From contig NC_090319.1 of the NCBI RefSeq assembly GCF_040869045.1, positions 386,399,601 to 386,463,600 on the forward strand: 64,000 nucleotides of DNA, given 5' to 3'. Numbering within the stretch: the first letter of the stretch is position 1; the number at the start of each line of letters is the position of its first letter. The DNA comes from Eurosta solidaginis. Taxonomy: Eukaryota; Arthropoda; Insecta; Diptera; Tephritidae. Position numbers and translations under genes: made by a program. The notes below the pieces were generated by a model. That model searched no databases, had not been told where the DNA came from, and saw nothing but the letters and a program-made list of their open reading frames with translations. Positions 12,601-21,460 of the stretch are shown one piece after another.

Positions 12601-15600
12601 TTGGAACCTGGCCTAATGAGGATATTTCATTGAAAAATGTTTTCCATCTCTCGGACCGAAATCGGTTCCAATTTCGAATTTGGTTCCGGTTCGGTACGGT
12701 TTGCGATTTTTGTCAGGTTTCGGCCCCGTTTTCGGTGCCAGTTTTAGTCCGGTTATTGTTTAGATTTCTTTTCTGTTTAAAATTCTGGACTTGTTTTGGT
12801 CAAGTTTAAGTTCTGATTTCTTTTTTTAACGCGATTACAGTTTAGATCCGGATGTCAGTTTCAGTTCCGACTTTGATTTTAATTTTGGTTCCGGTTTCGG
12901 TTTCGCATTCGCTCGAGTTGAAGTTCTGGCTTCGGCTTCGACTTCGCATTTGGTTTCATTTCCCGTTTGATTTCAGTACCGGCATCGGTTTCGGTTTCTC
13001 ACCATTCCTCCCCTATCCATGGTTTTTTTTTCTTCCTATTCCCTTCTTCCTTTCCTCTCCTTGCCTTTTTTCTCCCCTACGCTTTATTTCCCTTCCTCCC
13101 TCCTTCACTGTCTTTATTTTCTCATCTCATTTTCCTTCCTTTGTTAAGCTTTCTCTTCCATTATTTTCCCTACCATTCCTTTACGATCCTTCACATTTAA
13201 CTTTTCTTCCCTTTTTGCCTCCCTCTTTCATTTATTCTCATTTTTTTTTTGCTTTTCTCATTTATTTCATTTCCATTAGCTGATTTGGTGTTCGACTGCG
13301 CTCATATCATTTCAACCACGTACATAATTTACAAAGTGTTCACAATTACACGTAACAAAATACATTAAATTACAATTCAAATTACATCAAAAAATTAACA
13401 TAGTTTTCCATGGCCCAAATTCTGCCAAGCTGCTTTGGATTCATTAGATAGTCTTCAGACTTCTCTTCAGTTCGTTTATGCTTCAAAATGCTAACTGGGA
13501 TGTAGAAGCACCACAATATGCACCGTAGTGACACATCAATCAGAAGTTTGCTAGCATTGAAGCCATAAGTGTTCGTAGAAGCAAGTTTAAGTCTAATTTA
13601 TGAATGTAGCAGATGGTGTGAAGCTAAATGGGCTAATAAAAAGGCCACACGACAAAATGACAACCAACGTTATTTGTGAAGGTCAGTTGCGCTGCCACAA
13701 ATTTATTAGACATTGTTTGTGCCGATTTGTTTCGTAAAAATGTAATGACCCATATCGCGAAAAGGTTCTTCAATTTCAAATGAAGTGATAGTGTTTTTAA
13801 ATCCAAATGTGGCTTTCCACAGTGACGGGTGGAAAATTTTAGCTTGACTTTGACGCCAACTTTAATAAATTTCTAATCTTTGTAAACTTATCACGAAAAT
13901 AATCACAAAGAAGTCACATTATTTCGAAAATCATGCCGGAATGATTCGGAGGTGGTCCGGAAATTGTATCAAAACTGTCTGGAAATGACTCCGAATGCAT
14001 CCAGAAATGGTCCGAAATCAGTCCCGAATTGATCCAGAGAAATAACCGAAATTAATAAGAAACAAACTCTAAAAACAAAACTGTAACTAATCAAAAATAG
14101 TCCAGAAATAATCCTTAAGCATGTCGAAATATTCCCTAATGACTACTGAAAGGTGGAGATCTGTAGAAAGGGAACTTATTAGCTTAATGCTTAAGATGAT
14201 GCGGGAACAACCAAGAAAGCCCCTTCCAACCTTTTATTCGGGGGGATGGCATAATGGTGTGAAGATGATAGCGTGCGACAACATCGCGAGCTTGCGGTGG
14301 CTGGAGGAAGTGGTTCCAAGCCTCCAAAGGCAAGGCACGAACGCGCGGTTTGAGGTGGTGAGGCGCAAATCCCCACGGTACCAAAAGTTAAAGTATGTAT
14401 ACCATGCGTGATGAAGTCGGAGGATACACTGCGACTTCTGCAGAATCAGAATCCGAACATACCGACACAGGAGGAAGGTAAGTTCTACATCTTCTTCTTC
14501 AATATTTATAGGCGACTCAGGAAAAGAAGTCCCGAGGATAAAAATCCTAACACGCTGGAAGTGGGCGAAGTCGAAAAGGACCTCAAAAGCCTAAGGGAAA
14601 ATAGACAGCTGGAGGTAGCCGACGTCACCACGAAGGTGTTAGAAGAGGACCATCGCCCAATGGTGCTGTGAGTCGCACAGAGGCACAACAGTTACAAGAG
14701 GCTGAAGGGGGCTTGGAACACTCTAAACCAAAAGGGCAAGGGGAGGACGACGAGGTCACGACGAAGGTGTTGTAGGGGGACAAACAGCCCAATGGTGCTG
14801 CGAGTCCTACAGACAAACCTCCAACACAGTAAAGTGGCGTCGAGCGAACTCCTCCTAACCCTTGAGGAGGGTTCGTTTGACGTGGCGCTAATCCAGGAGC
14901 CGTGGCTTTCATCGGGAGGAAAGGTTTCTGGACTTAACGCGCGCGGATTTAGCGTTTACTATGCACAAACGGAAGGACGGGTGCGAGCTGTAGTAATGGT
15001 AAGGAAACAGCTGCATTCATATATGCTGTCTAATTACACTACTGAGGACCACGTAGTGGTGCCCGTTGAGCAAAGGAACAAGCAGGCACTTATCCTGGCA
15101 TCCTGCTACATGGCTCATGCTGCGGAGGTTCCACCGATGGAGTTCAAGAGGCTAGTACAGGACGAAGGGCGCAAGGGCGGTTGGTCATAGGCGCGGATGC
15201 AAATGCGCACCACAATGCGTGGGGAGGATCAGATACGAACGAGAGAGGCGAATATCTATTTTGTTACATCCTGCAAACCAATTTGCAGATAGCCAACAGG
15301 GGAAATGTCCCTACATACATTGGTCCAACATCCAGCAATGTTTTGGATATTACACTGAGCTCCGAACGTGATATAGTATGACTGGATGGTCCTTGATAGA
15401 CCATCCTTCTCCGACCATGCGTATATCAGATTCAGTATCCCCCTAAAGAGGGTAGAGAAGGGAGGAACCTTTAAAAACCCTAGATAAACAAACTGGACTA
15501 AATTCCAGAAACTAATGAATTCCTAACTGGACGCTTATGACTGCGTATAACAAAGCTTGTCCTCTAAGAAGATTCAGAGGAAAAGCAAAGCCGCCATGGT

Positions 15601-18600
15601 GGAACAATGAGCTGAGTCTTCTAAGAAGACAGGTAAAAGAAATGTTTAAGCTAGCAAAGACCGCAGAAAGCGAAGCGTGTCGGGACGAGTACAGGGATCT
15701 ACTGAGGATCTATAAGCGTGAAATTTCCAGGGCGAAGAGTCTCATGGAAAAGTTTCTGTACGGACATAGAGTGCTCCTGCGAAACAGCACGGTTGAGAAA
15801 AGTCCTAGCAAAGGGAAATATTCCAGGGACTAATAAAGAAAGAGAACGGGGAATGGTCACGTAATAGTGAGGAATCCCGTGAGGTGCTTCTATACACATT
15901 TGCCAGCAGGCAGCACTCACACTTCGATCACGGAGCGGGTAGTGCCGGGCTTGGTGACCGATACCAAGATCGAGTGGGCAGTGAAGACGTTTTCTATGTT
16001 TAAATCGCCGGGCCCAGATGGTATGTTCCCGGCCATGCTACAAGTCTCAAGTAGGGCGGTCGTGGAATGGCTTAAAATAATATTCGATGGGTGCATAAGA
16101 CTGAATCATGTACCGCACTCTTGGAGAACTCCTCGTGTAGCTTTCCTACCAAAGGTGGGAAAGATCGGTCACGTGTACGCCAAAGATTATAAACCCATTA
16201 GCTTAACATCATTTCTGCTCAAAACCTGATAGATGCATACATAAAGTCCAACGTGGATGAAAAGCTGCTCTCGACAACACAACATGCGTACACCAAAGGC
16301 AAGTCGGTTCGGTAGACACCGCACTGCATAGGGTGGTAATAAGCGTAGATAAAGCCCTGGAATATAAGGAATATACTCTAGGAGTCTTCTTAGACATTGC
16401 CGGGGCTTTCAATAATGTCTCTAAATGGGCGATTATTGATGATCTTAATTATATTAAAATACATCCAGCCTTAACCAGATGGATCGGCTGCATGTTAAAT
16501 TGCAGGAAGATTACATCACAATGGGGATTGTACGAGGCCACGAAATCAGTGGACAGGGGAACGCCGCAGGGAGGGGTGTTATCACCTCTGCTGTGGACGC
16601 TGGTCATCAACCAACTGCTCAGGCGATCTGATGAGGGACCCGTAAAACTTACGGCTTACGCGGAAGACGTTGCAATTGTCATAAGTGGAAAGTGCCTTCC
16701 AACGATTAGCTCTTTGATGGATCGGGCGCTTGGGGATATTCATACCTGGGCATCAAATGTCGGGCTGAAAGTCAAAGCGGATAAGACGGATATGGTCTTG
16801 TTTACAAAGAGGTACAACGTCCCAAATTAGATCAGGCCTAAGTTAGGAGGGGTGACCCTACAGGAGAAACCTTGCACAAAGTATCTAGGAATCATCCTAG
16901 ACAGTAAGCTGTCATGGAAGCTCAACGTGGAGGAGAGGGTGAAGAAGGCTTCAACGGCACTTTATGCATGTAAAAGAATGCTGGGGTGTATGTGGTGCTT
17001 TTCGCCCTCTCTTTCTCATTGGATTTTTACAGCGATTGTAAGCCCTATCCTATACTATGGAGTTCTTGTTTGGTGGAAAGCCACACTAAAAGCAACCTAC
17101 CTCAAAAAATTAGAGGGGATATGCAGACTATCAATGCTTAGCATTACGGTAGCGCTGAAAACAACCCCGACAGCTGCACTGTATGCCATTCTGCACATTC
17201 CACCTGTAGACCTGGTAGCAAAGAACATAGCGTTAACAACTGCAACCAGGCTCGATGCCTCGGGGCAGCTTGAGCGCCGACCATACGGTCATAGTAGTAT
17301 AGCGTCATCAAGCACAAGACGAACAGACTACCTGATTCTTTATTTGCGCTTCGAGGGTGATCTTAAGGCCACAATAGAGGTGGACGGTTGGCGCAAGGGT
17401 GCTCAAATGGCGGACGAGGCGATACATGTGTACACAGATGGTTCCAAAGTAGTGGAAGGAGTATGGTTTGCGGTATACTGTGCTGATCCGGAAATAAACA
17501 GATCCTACAGGCTGCGGGATTACTGTAGCGTTTTCCAAGCGGAAATAGTAGCCGTAACCAAAGCAGTAGAAACCCTGGAAGAAAATAGCCCAAGCTGCAA
17601 TCGTGTTGACTTTTATATTGACAGTCGAGCAGCAATTAAGGCAATAATCTCGCATAACACAGCATCTAGATGCGTGTTAGAGTGTAAGCAGTCCCTGGAG
17701 AGAATCGGGACAGGGAGAAGCATACATCTATATTGGGTCTCAGGGCATATGGGAATAGATGGGAATGAAAAAGCGGATGAATTAGCTAAAAAGGGTGTAT
17801 CCCTTGAAGCTTGCTCCGTAGACGTCCCAATTAGACTGGGCGAAATTAAGCGAAGGCGAGAGGTGCACATGATCGACCAAGCAGAAAAGGCGTGGGTTCA
17901 AATGTGGGGCTGTAAAGTGTCGAATATTATGTGCAGTTCTTACAACCTTAGACTAACAAAGCTGCTTCTTTCATTAAAAAGAGAGGACTGTAGACTCATG
18001 ACGGGTATTCTGACTGGACACTGCCTTCTGGCGTCACATGCCTTTAAATTAGGGTTGGTCAGTGATAGCAGATGTAGGAAGGGCGGGCTGGAGGAGGAAA
18101 CGATCGAGCACGTTCTGCGCTCTTGCCCTGCGCTTGCCAGGCTAAGACTCCAGCTATTAGGAGTGATACAGCTGTTAGATCTAGAAGCAGCAAGTGGCTT
18201 AAATCCTAGGAAGCTTCTAGTATTTGCCGGAGTTATTTTATAACATAGGTCCTGGTTTTTGATATCGTTTTTCAGTTTGGTCGTTAAAACAAACTTCTGG
18301 TAACACTACGGCCTTATTCAGTCTATGTGAGGTCCTCATGGACCGGCCAGTTCAACCTAACCTATGCCCTAATGATCCGGAGATAGTTTCAAAATGATTC
18401 CTTATACTACGCGAAATCATCCCGAAACGAATCATTGAGCATCCACAATTGACATTATCCACAAAACAATCCCAAAATGGTCCCGAAGTTAAACTATAAC
18501 TACGGATAAAAGTATCTTTGCAAGTGGGCTAGAGATTGGTCTGCTGAAGTAGTAAATCTATAAGAACGGTGTAAAAACTCTGGTTAAGCTGGTTACTTGT

Positions 18601-19241
18601 CAATTTTGAATATTTGAATTGATATTCACGCATTGTTATTGAATTTACTACAGCAGCAAAGAAATCCATGATTATGTCAATTCAATATCAAATTTCATTA
18701 AATTTATGTTTAAATAAAATTACAACATGCATTTTTAATGCACGCACACAACCGAAAAAATAAACTGTCGAAGTGTTTATTTATGTCATGGCAGAATGTT
18801 TTCCTTATTAGTGCATGCACTCACCTACGTCTATTTCTAGCTTGCAGCTGATCTTTCGTGCTAACGAAAATAAATGAAAACGCCTTAGCTTGGAAATTCT
18901 CACATTTATAAAGCCAAATGTACGCTCAAATGCATTTATTCAAATAAGTTGTACGAATGAAGAACGTATTATCGTCCAAATACAATAAGGCCGTAAGCGT
19001 GTTGTCGCGAAAAGATTGAGCTGAACCTAATTTGCACAACGTTTTTGTCCAGTGGATAATTGTCGTCTATTGTCAATCTGTTCGATCCCTTTGAGTGAGG
19101 TCTTAATTCTATTAATATTTTCATTCAAGTTTGCTCCATCTTACTTACCCAAGTATAACTAGTTCGCCATATCGTACTCGCGGTTTGTCGTGTCCATCTG
19201 CATCAGCTTCAGCTAGTATGGGGGATTCTGTGCCGTCAGTG
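480..19241 (-). CDS. Pli: Pellino E3 ubiquitin ligase (5' end outside window)
   Basis: Minus-strand gene in eight exons: 19149-19241, 7333-7564, 6194-6385, 5941-6129, 1605-1703, 1381-1534, 1139-1316 and 480-606. All introns are GT..AG and phases join cleanly. Pellino proteins bind phosphorylated Pelle/IRAK kinases and ubiquitinate partners in Toll-type signalling in the cytoplasm (family knowledge). The amino-terminal two-thirds matches the FHA-like substrate-binding core (GYNGYLPQGDRGRRRSKF, SKHYIVQSPQTSKAI, NIFLGEKATKWQDNVEIDG). The carboxyl third is the RING-like domain, with cysteine/histidine pairs in NCGHVQGHHDWG, RRCPMC, NPCGHM and CPFC, and ends FQDNLD followed by TAA at 482-480. The exons supply 1264 coding bases; a missing 11-base first coding exon would give 424 residues, the length I recall for fly Pellino. 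All introns larger than 1 kb are filled with transposable elements. Confidence 0.96.
607..1138 (-). other. Pellino intron without recognised feature
   Basis: A 532-base AT-rich intron with valid GT..AG ends. I see no repeat family or coding signal in it. Confidence 0.8.
1139..1316 (-). CDS. Pli: Pellino coding exon (about residues 324-383)
   Basis: Acceptor TTGCAG, donor GTAAGT. Encodes HHDWGQDKSTGARRCPMC, GLEPAFYVDVGAP and FNPCGHMATEKTV. The 64-base intron to the next upstream exon is a typical short fly intron. Confidence 0.96.
1381..1534 (-). CDS. Pli: Pellino coding exon (about residues 273-324)
   Basis: Acceptor TTTTAG, donor GTTTGT. Encodes TKRDLEKLIDEVNAGRPQ through LNCGHVQ; the last base G combines with GT of the next exon to give Gly. 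Carries the first Cys/His ligands of the RING-like domain. Confidence 0.95.
1605..1703 (-). CDS. Pli: Pellino coding exon (about residues 240-272)
   Basis: Acceptor TTACAG, donor GTTTGT; 99 bases, phase 0. Encodes IYDESNVLQDGTLIDLCG through EGLQHSP. Confidence 0.95.
2270..5898 (+). mobile_element. Array-bearing dispersed repeat, copy A1 (Helentron-like architecture)
   Basis: Lies in a Pellino intron. Left end ATACTCAGTTGAG (2271-2283) is the inverse of CTCAACTGAGTAT at 5843-5855. A 6-bp hairpin, GTTCGG (5861-5866) with CCGAAC (5873-5878), follows the right motif, and the element ends near CTTTACTTG. Inside are a (CCGT)n tract near 2411-2430, GATAACTTGAG, CCACGCCC boxes about 150 bp apart (2540, 2693, 2839, 2988, 3141, 3301), and a tandem array at 3540-5790. 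Inverted subterminal motifs, a 3' hairpin and an internal array are known features of non-autonomous Helentron/DINE-1 elements. There is no Rep/helicase coding sequence here, so the class is inferred. A second copy lies at 56348-59180. Confidence 0.72.
3540..5790 (+). repeat. Tandem array on a 129/130-bp dimer
   Basis: The landmark CCCCTGGTCC recurs at 3611, 3741, 3870, 4000, 4129, 4259, 4388, 4518 and 4647, so spacing alternates 130 and 129 bases. Two monomer types alternate: one with CAACTACCACCACTCCC, the other with GAACTAAG. Three or four later units are shortened to about 118 bases by a deletion at AATACTCATTTTGATAC (4850-5010). There are about 16 good and two decayed units. Short open frames here repeat with the 129-base period and are not genes. 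Confidence 0.9.
5941..6129 (-). CDS. Pli: Pellino coding exon (about residues 177-239)
   Basis: Acceptor TTTTAG, donor GTAATT; 189 bases, phase 0. Encodes EKATKWQDNVEIDGLTTNG through SAQQKGQP. The 43 bases between its donor and the repeat element at 2270-5898 show how close the insertion lies to the splice site. Confidence 0.95.
6194..6385 (-). CDS. Pli: Pellino coding exon (about residues 113-176)
   Basis: Acceptor TTTCAG, donor GTAAGT; 192 bases, phase 0 at both ends. Encodes VGRSSESPIDFVVMDT through SSRNIFLG, the Pellino-specific wing of the FHA-like core. The frame is open across all 64 codons. Confidence 0.95.
6430..6700. repeat. Decayed tandem repeat in Pellino intron
   Basis: Three loosely similar units (near 6487, 6548 and 6650) each read roughly AGAAAGGAGCCGTATGT...AGAGCTGATGTG. 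They are too diverged to set a period by eye. The rest of the intron (6700-7332) shows nothing I recognise. Confidence 0.4.
7333..7564 (-). CDS. Pli: Pellino coding exon (about residues 35-112)
   Basis: Acceptor TTACAG, donor GTAAG directly after CAG. Encodes YNGYLPQGDRGRRRSKF through TDMFQ, the first part of the FHA-like core including the SKHYIVQSPQTSKAI and SISYTLSRNQAVIVEY segments. Confidence 0.95.
7740..7861 (-). mobile_element. tRNA-like SINE fragment, family 2
   Basis: On the minus strand, TTGGTGAGTAGATAGAGG resembles an A box and GTGTTCAAAGGTC a B box, followed by a tail, AAGCTAGCTGATGAAG, shared with the copy at 40440-40565. The two copies share head and tail but differ in the middle. 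A pol III origin is inferred from box spacing. Confidence 0.5.
7972..8045 (+). mobile_element. tRNA-like SINE head, family 2, opposite orientation
   Basis: GGCTGAGTAGGTAGAG (A-box-like) and CGAGTTCGAAGCTC (B-box-like) about 50 bases apart. It faces away from the unit at 7740-7861, so the two heads form an inverted pair. Not a functional tRNA by eye: no clean acceptor stem. Confidence 0.4.
8060..9060. other. Intronic stretch without recognised gene
   Basis: Contains an open frame of 99 codons at 8409-8708 with an overlapping antisense frame of 62 codons. Neither has a recognisable domain, and I do not call a gene. 8791-8990 is T-rich with repeated TCGAAAA words. Confidence 0.5.
9309..9473 (+). 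pseudogene. Harbinger DNA-binding (Myb/SANT-like) ORF, 5' part
   Basis: Predicted join(9309..9310, 9377..9473). The start codon is split by an intron (AT | GTAAGT ... TAATAG | G) and reads MGKHKNSMQNSILTEFIEKH then PDIAKGFTKH before a stop. ILTEFIEKHP is typical of the start of the SANT/MADF-like protein that accompanies Harbinger transposases. Only 32 codons remain, so it is non-functional. Confidence 0.6.
9535..9817 (-). pseudogene. Harbinger (HARBI1-like) transposase, amino-terminal remnant
   Basis: Exon 9708-9817 begins MASSVVAFMLLEVE and reaches RDRSIPFELPETA; a GT..AG intron (9653-9707) joins it in frame to 9535-9652 (IAYYRINKEDVRIVLD, VLPVLQLAATF) and then a TAG. RDxSxPFELP followed by LP..LQLAA is the usual start of HARBI1-type nucleases. 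Further matches continue out of frame (SMSIGRSTVSTILDDV) to about 9415. The catalytic DDE core is absent. Confidence 0.72.
10610..10665 (-). repeat. SINE family 2 tail fragment
   Basis: CATGTTTCTGAATTCC and CTTCTTCATCCGGTAG resemble the tail shared by 7740-7790 and 40450-40490. Short and diverged. Confidence 0.35.
10820..11480 (-). pseudogene. Decayed coding-like tract, unrecognised
   Basis: On the minus strand several pieces read like protein but are broken by stops and frame changes: TPVAPSNLYWQSYIARW near 11400, then YNVEPTPLTPMCPWCKSDS and FFELPLEDIDDNS near 10880-10975, then PIEWAEALLREEEEDD. The CPWC motif hints at a zinc-binding protein. I do not recognise the family; it could be a retropseudogene or chance. 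Confidence 0.25.
11866..12640. other. Intronic stretch without recognised feature
   Basis: AT-rich sequence; I see no repeat family or coding signal. Confidence 0.5.
12640..13275. repeat. Decayed hexamer array followed by pyrimidine tract
   Basis: From 12650 to 13000 the sequence is built of variants of TTCGGT/TTTCGG/TTCCGG. From about 13000 to 13275 it becomes a C/T-rich strand (TTCCCTCCTTCC and similar). The 143-codon open frame here is rich in F, S, P and L only because of this composition. Confidence 0.75.
13276..13925. other. Intronic stretch, one open frame without ATG
   Basis: Minus-strand frame at about 13397-13605 is open for about 70 codons (ASTNTYGFNASKLLIDV, KRTEEKSEDYLMNPKQLG) but has no start codon or recognised domain. 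I do not call it a gene. Confidence 0.4.
13926..14142. repeat. Decayed short tandem repeat, left part
   Basis: Irregular repetition of TCCGAAATGATCC / TCCGGAAATG words about 10-20 bases apart. The same words continue at 18367-18495, so the LINE at 14143-18366 inserted into and split one array. Confidence 0.6.
14143..14671 (+). pseudogene. LINE ORF1 carboxyl-terminal remnant
   Basis: GGWHNGVKMIACDNIASLRW and EDTLRLLQNQNPNIPTQE are characteristic of the DUF4780-type domain that ends ORF1 proteins of several arthropod LINEs. The two parts are in different frames near 14408 and a further shift follows. The upstream part of ORF1 is missing by 5' truncation. Confidence 0.65.
14792..18243 (+). pseudogene. 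LINE ORF2: endonuclease, reverse transcriptase, RNase H
   Basis: Endonuclease motifs in order: LQTNLQHSK, VALIQEPWL, GADANAHHNAWGG and, in another frame near 15402, PSFSDHA. Reverse transcriptase: KSPGPDGMFP (16000), FLDIAGAFNNV (16390), GTPQGGVLSPLLW (16560), AYAEDVAIV (16655) and KYLGIILDSKLSW. RNase H (17430-17800): VYTDGSK, FQAEIVAV, YIDSRAAI and GNEKADELA, so all four acidic residues remain. A Cys/His tail follows (18060-18160). Frame breaks lie near 15185, 15380, 15835, 16230 and 16830. The RT motif is YAED instead of YADD, losing a catalytic aspartate. Confidence 0.9.
18367..18500. repeat. Decayed short tandem repeat, right part
   Basis: Continuation of the TCCGAAATG-type words seen at 13926-14142, on the other side of the LINE insertion. 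Confidence 0.55.
18501..19148. other. Pellino intron, 3'-proximal part, nothing recognised
   Basis: AT-rich unique-looking sequence ending at the donor of the exon at 19149-19241. Confidence 0.6.
19149..19241 (-). CDS. Pli: Pellino coding exon (about residues 4-35)
   Basis: Flanked by TTACAG acceptor and GGTAAG donor on the minus strand. Encodes TDGTESPILAEADADG then YGELVILG; the last two bases (GG) join the first base of the exon at 7564 to make Gly. The first base completes a codon begun in an upstream exon, so this is not the first coding exon. Confidence 0.94.
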
Positions 19242-19356
19242 CTGTAATGAATAAAATATAAACAAAGAAAGACAAATCAGTATAAAGCAAATTAATTAAA
19301 TGTGATTGTTGTATTAATATTAATGTGTCATTAAGCAAATATACGTATGTATGTAT

Positions 19357-19949
19357 TGTGACGAATATGAGTGACACTAAGTGATACTCACATCCCTAGT
19401 CTGATGCTAAGTAAATGAAGTCACAACAACAATAAAGCAGACAGTCACTTGTATCTACATAAACGAATAAAAACATTATGTCTACACGCAGCAGAGAAGA
19501 GATGCACAAACACATGCAGATATCTTATCTGAGATGCTCCCAAAAGTATGCAATTGTAATTGTTGAAGTGTCGCTCACAAATACACGCATATGAGAAGCT
19601 ATATACGTGCATCTGTAGTTATAATTATATGGCAGTAACTAAGTAAATTCTGGAAGCGCATAGAAGATGCCACGAGGAAATCACAGAGTATAAAAGCACC
19701 AGCGGTAGAGGCGCTATAATCAGTTTTCAGTTAAGCACGCTATCTGTCGGGCAATAGACCAGTTTCATTTAAGCTATCAGTCAGTTTGGTTATTAAGCCA
19801 GCTGGTTGCAAAGTATAAGTGTTATTGTGAAGTACTTTAATAAAGGCCATTTTTCCATTATTCAATATTGGAGTTATTTATTCAACAGTTTAGTGATTCA
19901 AACTTAGCAGAGGGTAGCAAATAAGAGGATTTGCAGTAAATTCGTTACA
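19357..19949 (+). mobile_element. Solo LTR of a retrotransposon
   Basis: 593 bp beginning TGTGACGAAT and ending ATTCGTTACA, the inverted TG..CA termini of an LTR. Flanks GTAT (19353-19356) and GTTT (19950-19953) fit a 4-bp target duplication with one mismatch. Inside are TATAAAAG (19689-19696), a TCAGTT initiator-like word about 30 bp on, and AATAAA (19839-19844), in promoter-then-polyadenylation order. No internal gag-pol follows, so it is a recombined solo LTR, possibly of the Ty3/gypsy group. Confidence 0.75.
19689..19735 (+). promoter_or_regulatory. LTR core promoter (TATA box and initiator)
   Basis: TATAAAAG at 19689 and TCAGTT within 19728-19735, the normal 25-35 bp separation of a TATA/Inr promoter. 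Orientation is opposite to Pellino. Confidence 0.55.
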
Positions 19950-20014
19950 GTTTTAAGTACTTGATCGAATCTTTAATATCTCTACTCCTATGCTATCGAT
20001 TTGTTAAGAAACAG

Positions 20015-20372
20015 ATAAATAAAAATAAATGTAAGGCGCGATAACCTCCGAAGAGATCTAAGGCCGAGCTTCTCTTCCAATTTGCGTCGTGCTCCTCTTG
20101 ATTTTCGCTACAAATTGGCCGGACGGGACCTACATGTTTTATGCCGACTCGGAACAGCATCTGCAAGGCAGATGAGTTTTCACTGAGAGCTTTTCATGGC
20201 AGAAATACACCCGGAGCGCTTGCCAAACACGGGCGAGGGGCGACCCCGCTTAGAAAAATTTTCTTCTAATTGAAAAATCTTATTTCTAAAATTTTGATGT
20301 TGCTTTGCCCGGGGTGTGAACCCAGGGCATACGGTGTGGTAGGCGAAGCACGATACCATCACACCACGGTGG
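20015..20372 (-). mobile_element. tRNA-derived SINE, family 1, copy S1
   Basis: Read on the minus strand: head CCACCGTGGTGTGATGG, A-box-like TGATGGTATCGTGCTTCG, B box GGGTTCACACCCCGGG, then a conserved body (AAGCGGGGTCGCCCCTCG, CTGCCATGAAAAGCTCTC) and a tail ending CGCGCCTTACATTTATTT. The head resembles tRNA-Gly (GCTC..GCC.ACCAC). Five good copies occur in the window: 20015, 27728, 31556, 51450 and 60286. Confidence 0.88.
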
Positions 20373-20499
20373 AAAATAAAATATATATATAAAATCGAAT
20401 ATATAAAATCGATGACTCATCTGTAACCCGTCGGTAAGAGATCGATAAAAAAAATCCCGAAATTATTTGTTGTCGCGAATCTCATAATTCTAAGCCCCT

Positions 20500-21460
20500 G
20501 AAGGAGCGAAAATAGACCCACCAATAAGTATACCGAATTAATAATGTTGACAATCTGGTTTGATTTAGCCATGTCCGTCTGTCCGTTTCTCGGTTTGAGC
20601 GCAAACTAGTTCCTCAATTTATGGGATATTTTGATAAAGTTTTGTGAGCGGATATATTTAGGTGGCCTAGTAGACATTTGTCGCAACCAGCCGGATCGGA
20701 CCACTATAGCATATGTATACCCCCCAAACAACCGATTTTTCAGAAAATAGGTTTTTCGATATATCTTCCTCAATTTATGAGATATAAGCTTCAAATTTCA
20801 CCAGATGGTTTCGCATATGGCACGTATTGATGTCTGAAAAAATCGTAGAGAGCGGTAGTATATGATATACACCCCATACAACCGGCTGTTCAAATTAGAA
20901 GCTTTTTATAATTTCTGCCCCATTTAAACAGCTAGAAGCTTCAAATTCCACTAAATAATTACGTATGGCATATAAGGTTGTCTGAAAAAATCATAGAGGT
21001 CGGTCGTATATATACCATATATCAGGCATGCTTAACGAACGAAACGATATCATTTCGTTACGATAATCAACGCTAATAAACGGAACGAAGTCACTTCGTT
21101 TCGTTTATTAACGTTAAGATCGTCAAATTAACGTTAATTTGACGATCTTAACGTTAATAAACGAAACGAAGTGACTTCGTTCCGTTTATTAGCGTTGATT
21201 ATCGTAACGAAATGATATCGTTTCGTTCGTTAAGCATGCCTGCCATATATCCCATACAACCGATTGCTCTAATTTCTGCCTCATTTTCTAATTTCACTAA
21301 ATGCTTAAGTATGCGTATATTGTTAAATGAACAAACTGTATAGATCGGTGGAATATATAGTACATATCCCATACAACCTATTGGTGAGATAACAGATTCA
21401 TGTTCATAGCTATCTCATGCAGAAAACAAGAAACGTGAAACTTCGCTTGAGTATTACTGA
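20500..21460 (+). repeat. Dispersed repeat D with decayed internal tandem units
   Basis: AAGTATACCGAATTAATAA, then GCCATGTCCGTCTGTCCGTTT and GCAAACTAGTTCCTCAATTT, followed by about three diverged units with CCATACAACCG, AATTTCTGCC and GTCTGAAAAAATCATAGAG. The same start is found at 63797-64000. No coding signal. It hosts the palindromic MITE at 21023-21242. Confidence 0.65.
21023..21242. mobile_element. hAT-type MITE that is a perfect 220-bp palindrome
   Basis: Two 110-base arms meet with no spacer at the AAC|GTT centre (21132/21133); I compared all 110 positions and they are identical. It begins CAGGCATGCTTAACG and is flanked by an exact 8-bp direct repeat CCATATAT (21015-21022, 21243-21250), which fits hAT. 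The arms carry smaller inverted repeats such as CGAAGTCACTTCG. Confidence 0.92.

Larger units (their letters stand above)
14143..18366 (+). mobile_element. Non-LTR retrotransposon with RNase H (LOA/I-like), 5'-truncated
   Basis: Bounded by a direct repeat CCCTAATGA at 14134-14142 and 18367-18375, a clear target-site duplication. The 5' end starts inside ORF1; ORF2 carries endonuclease, reverse transcriptase, RNase H and a Cys/His tail. The 3' end reads GGCCAGTTCAACCTAACCTATG, without a long poly-A. Inserted antisense to Pellino. Several frameshifts make it inactive. Clade is assigned from RNase H plus an ORF1 DUF4780-like region and is not certain. Confidence 0.9.

Noticed and set aside
12852..13283. 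143-codon open frame
   Set aside because: Product of the decayed hexamer and pyrimidine tract; only F, S, P, L and V repeats.
13397..13605. Minus-strand open stretch of about 70 codons without ATG
   Set aside because: No start, no convincing splice pair, no family; kept only as a note in the intron entry.
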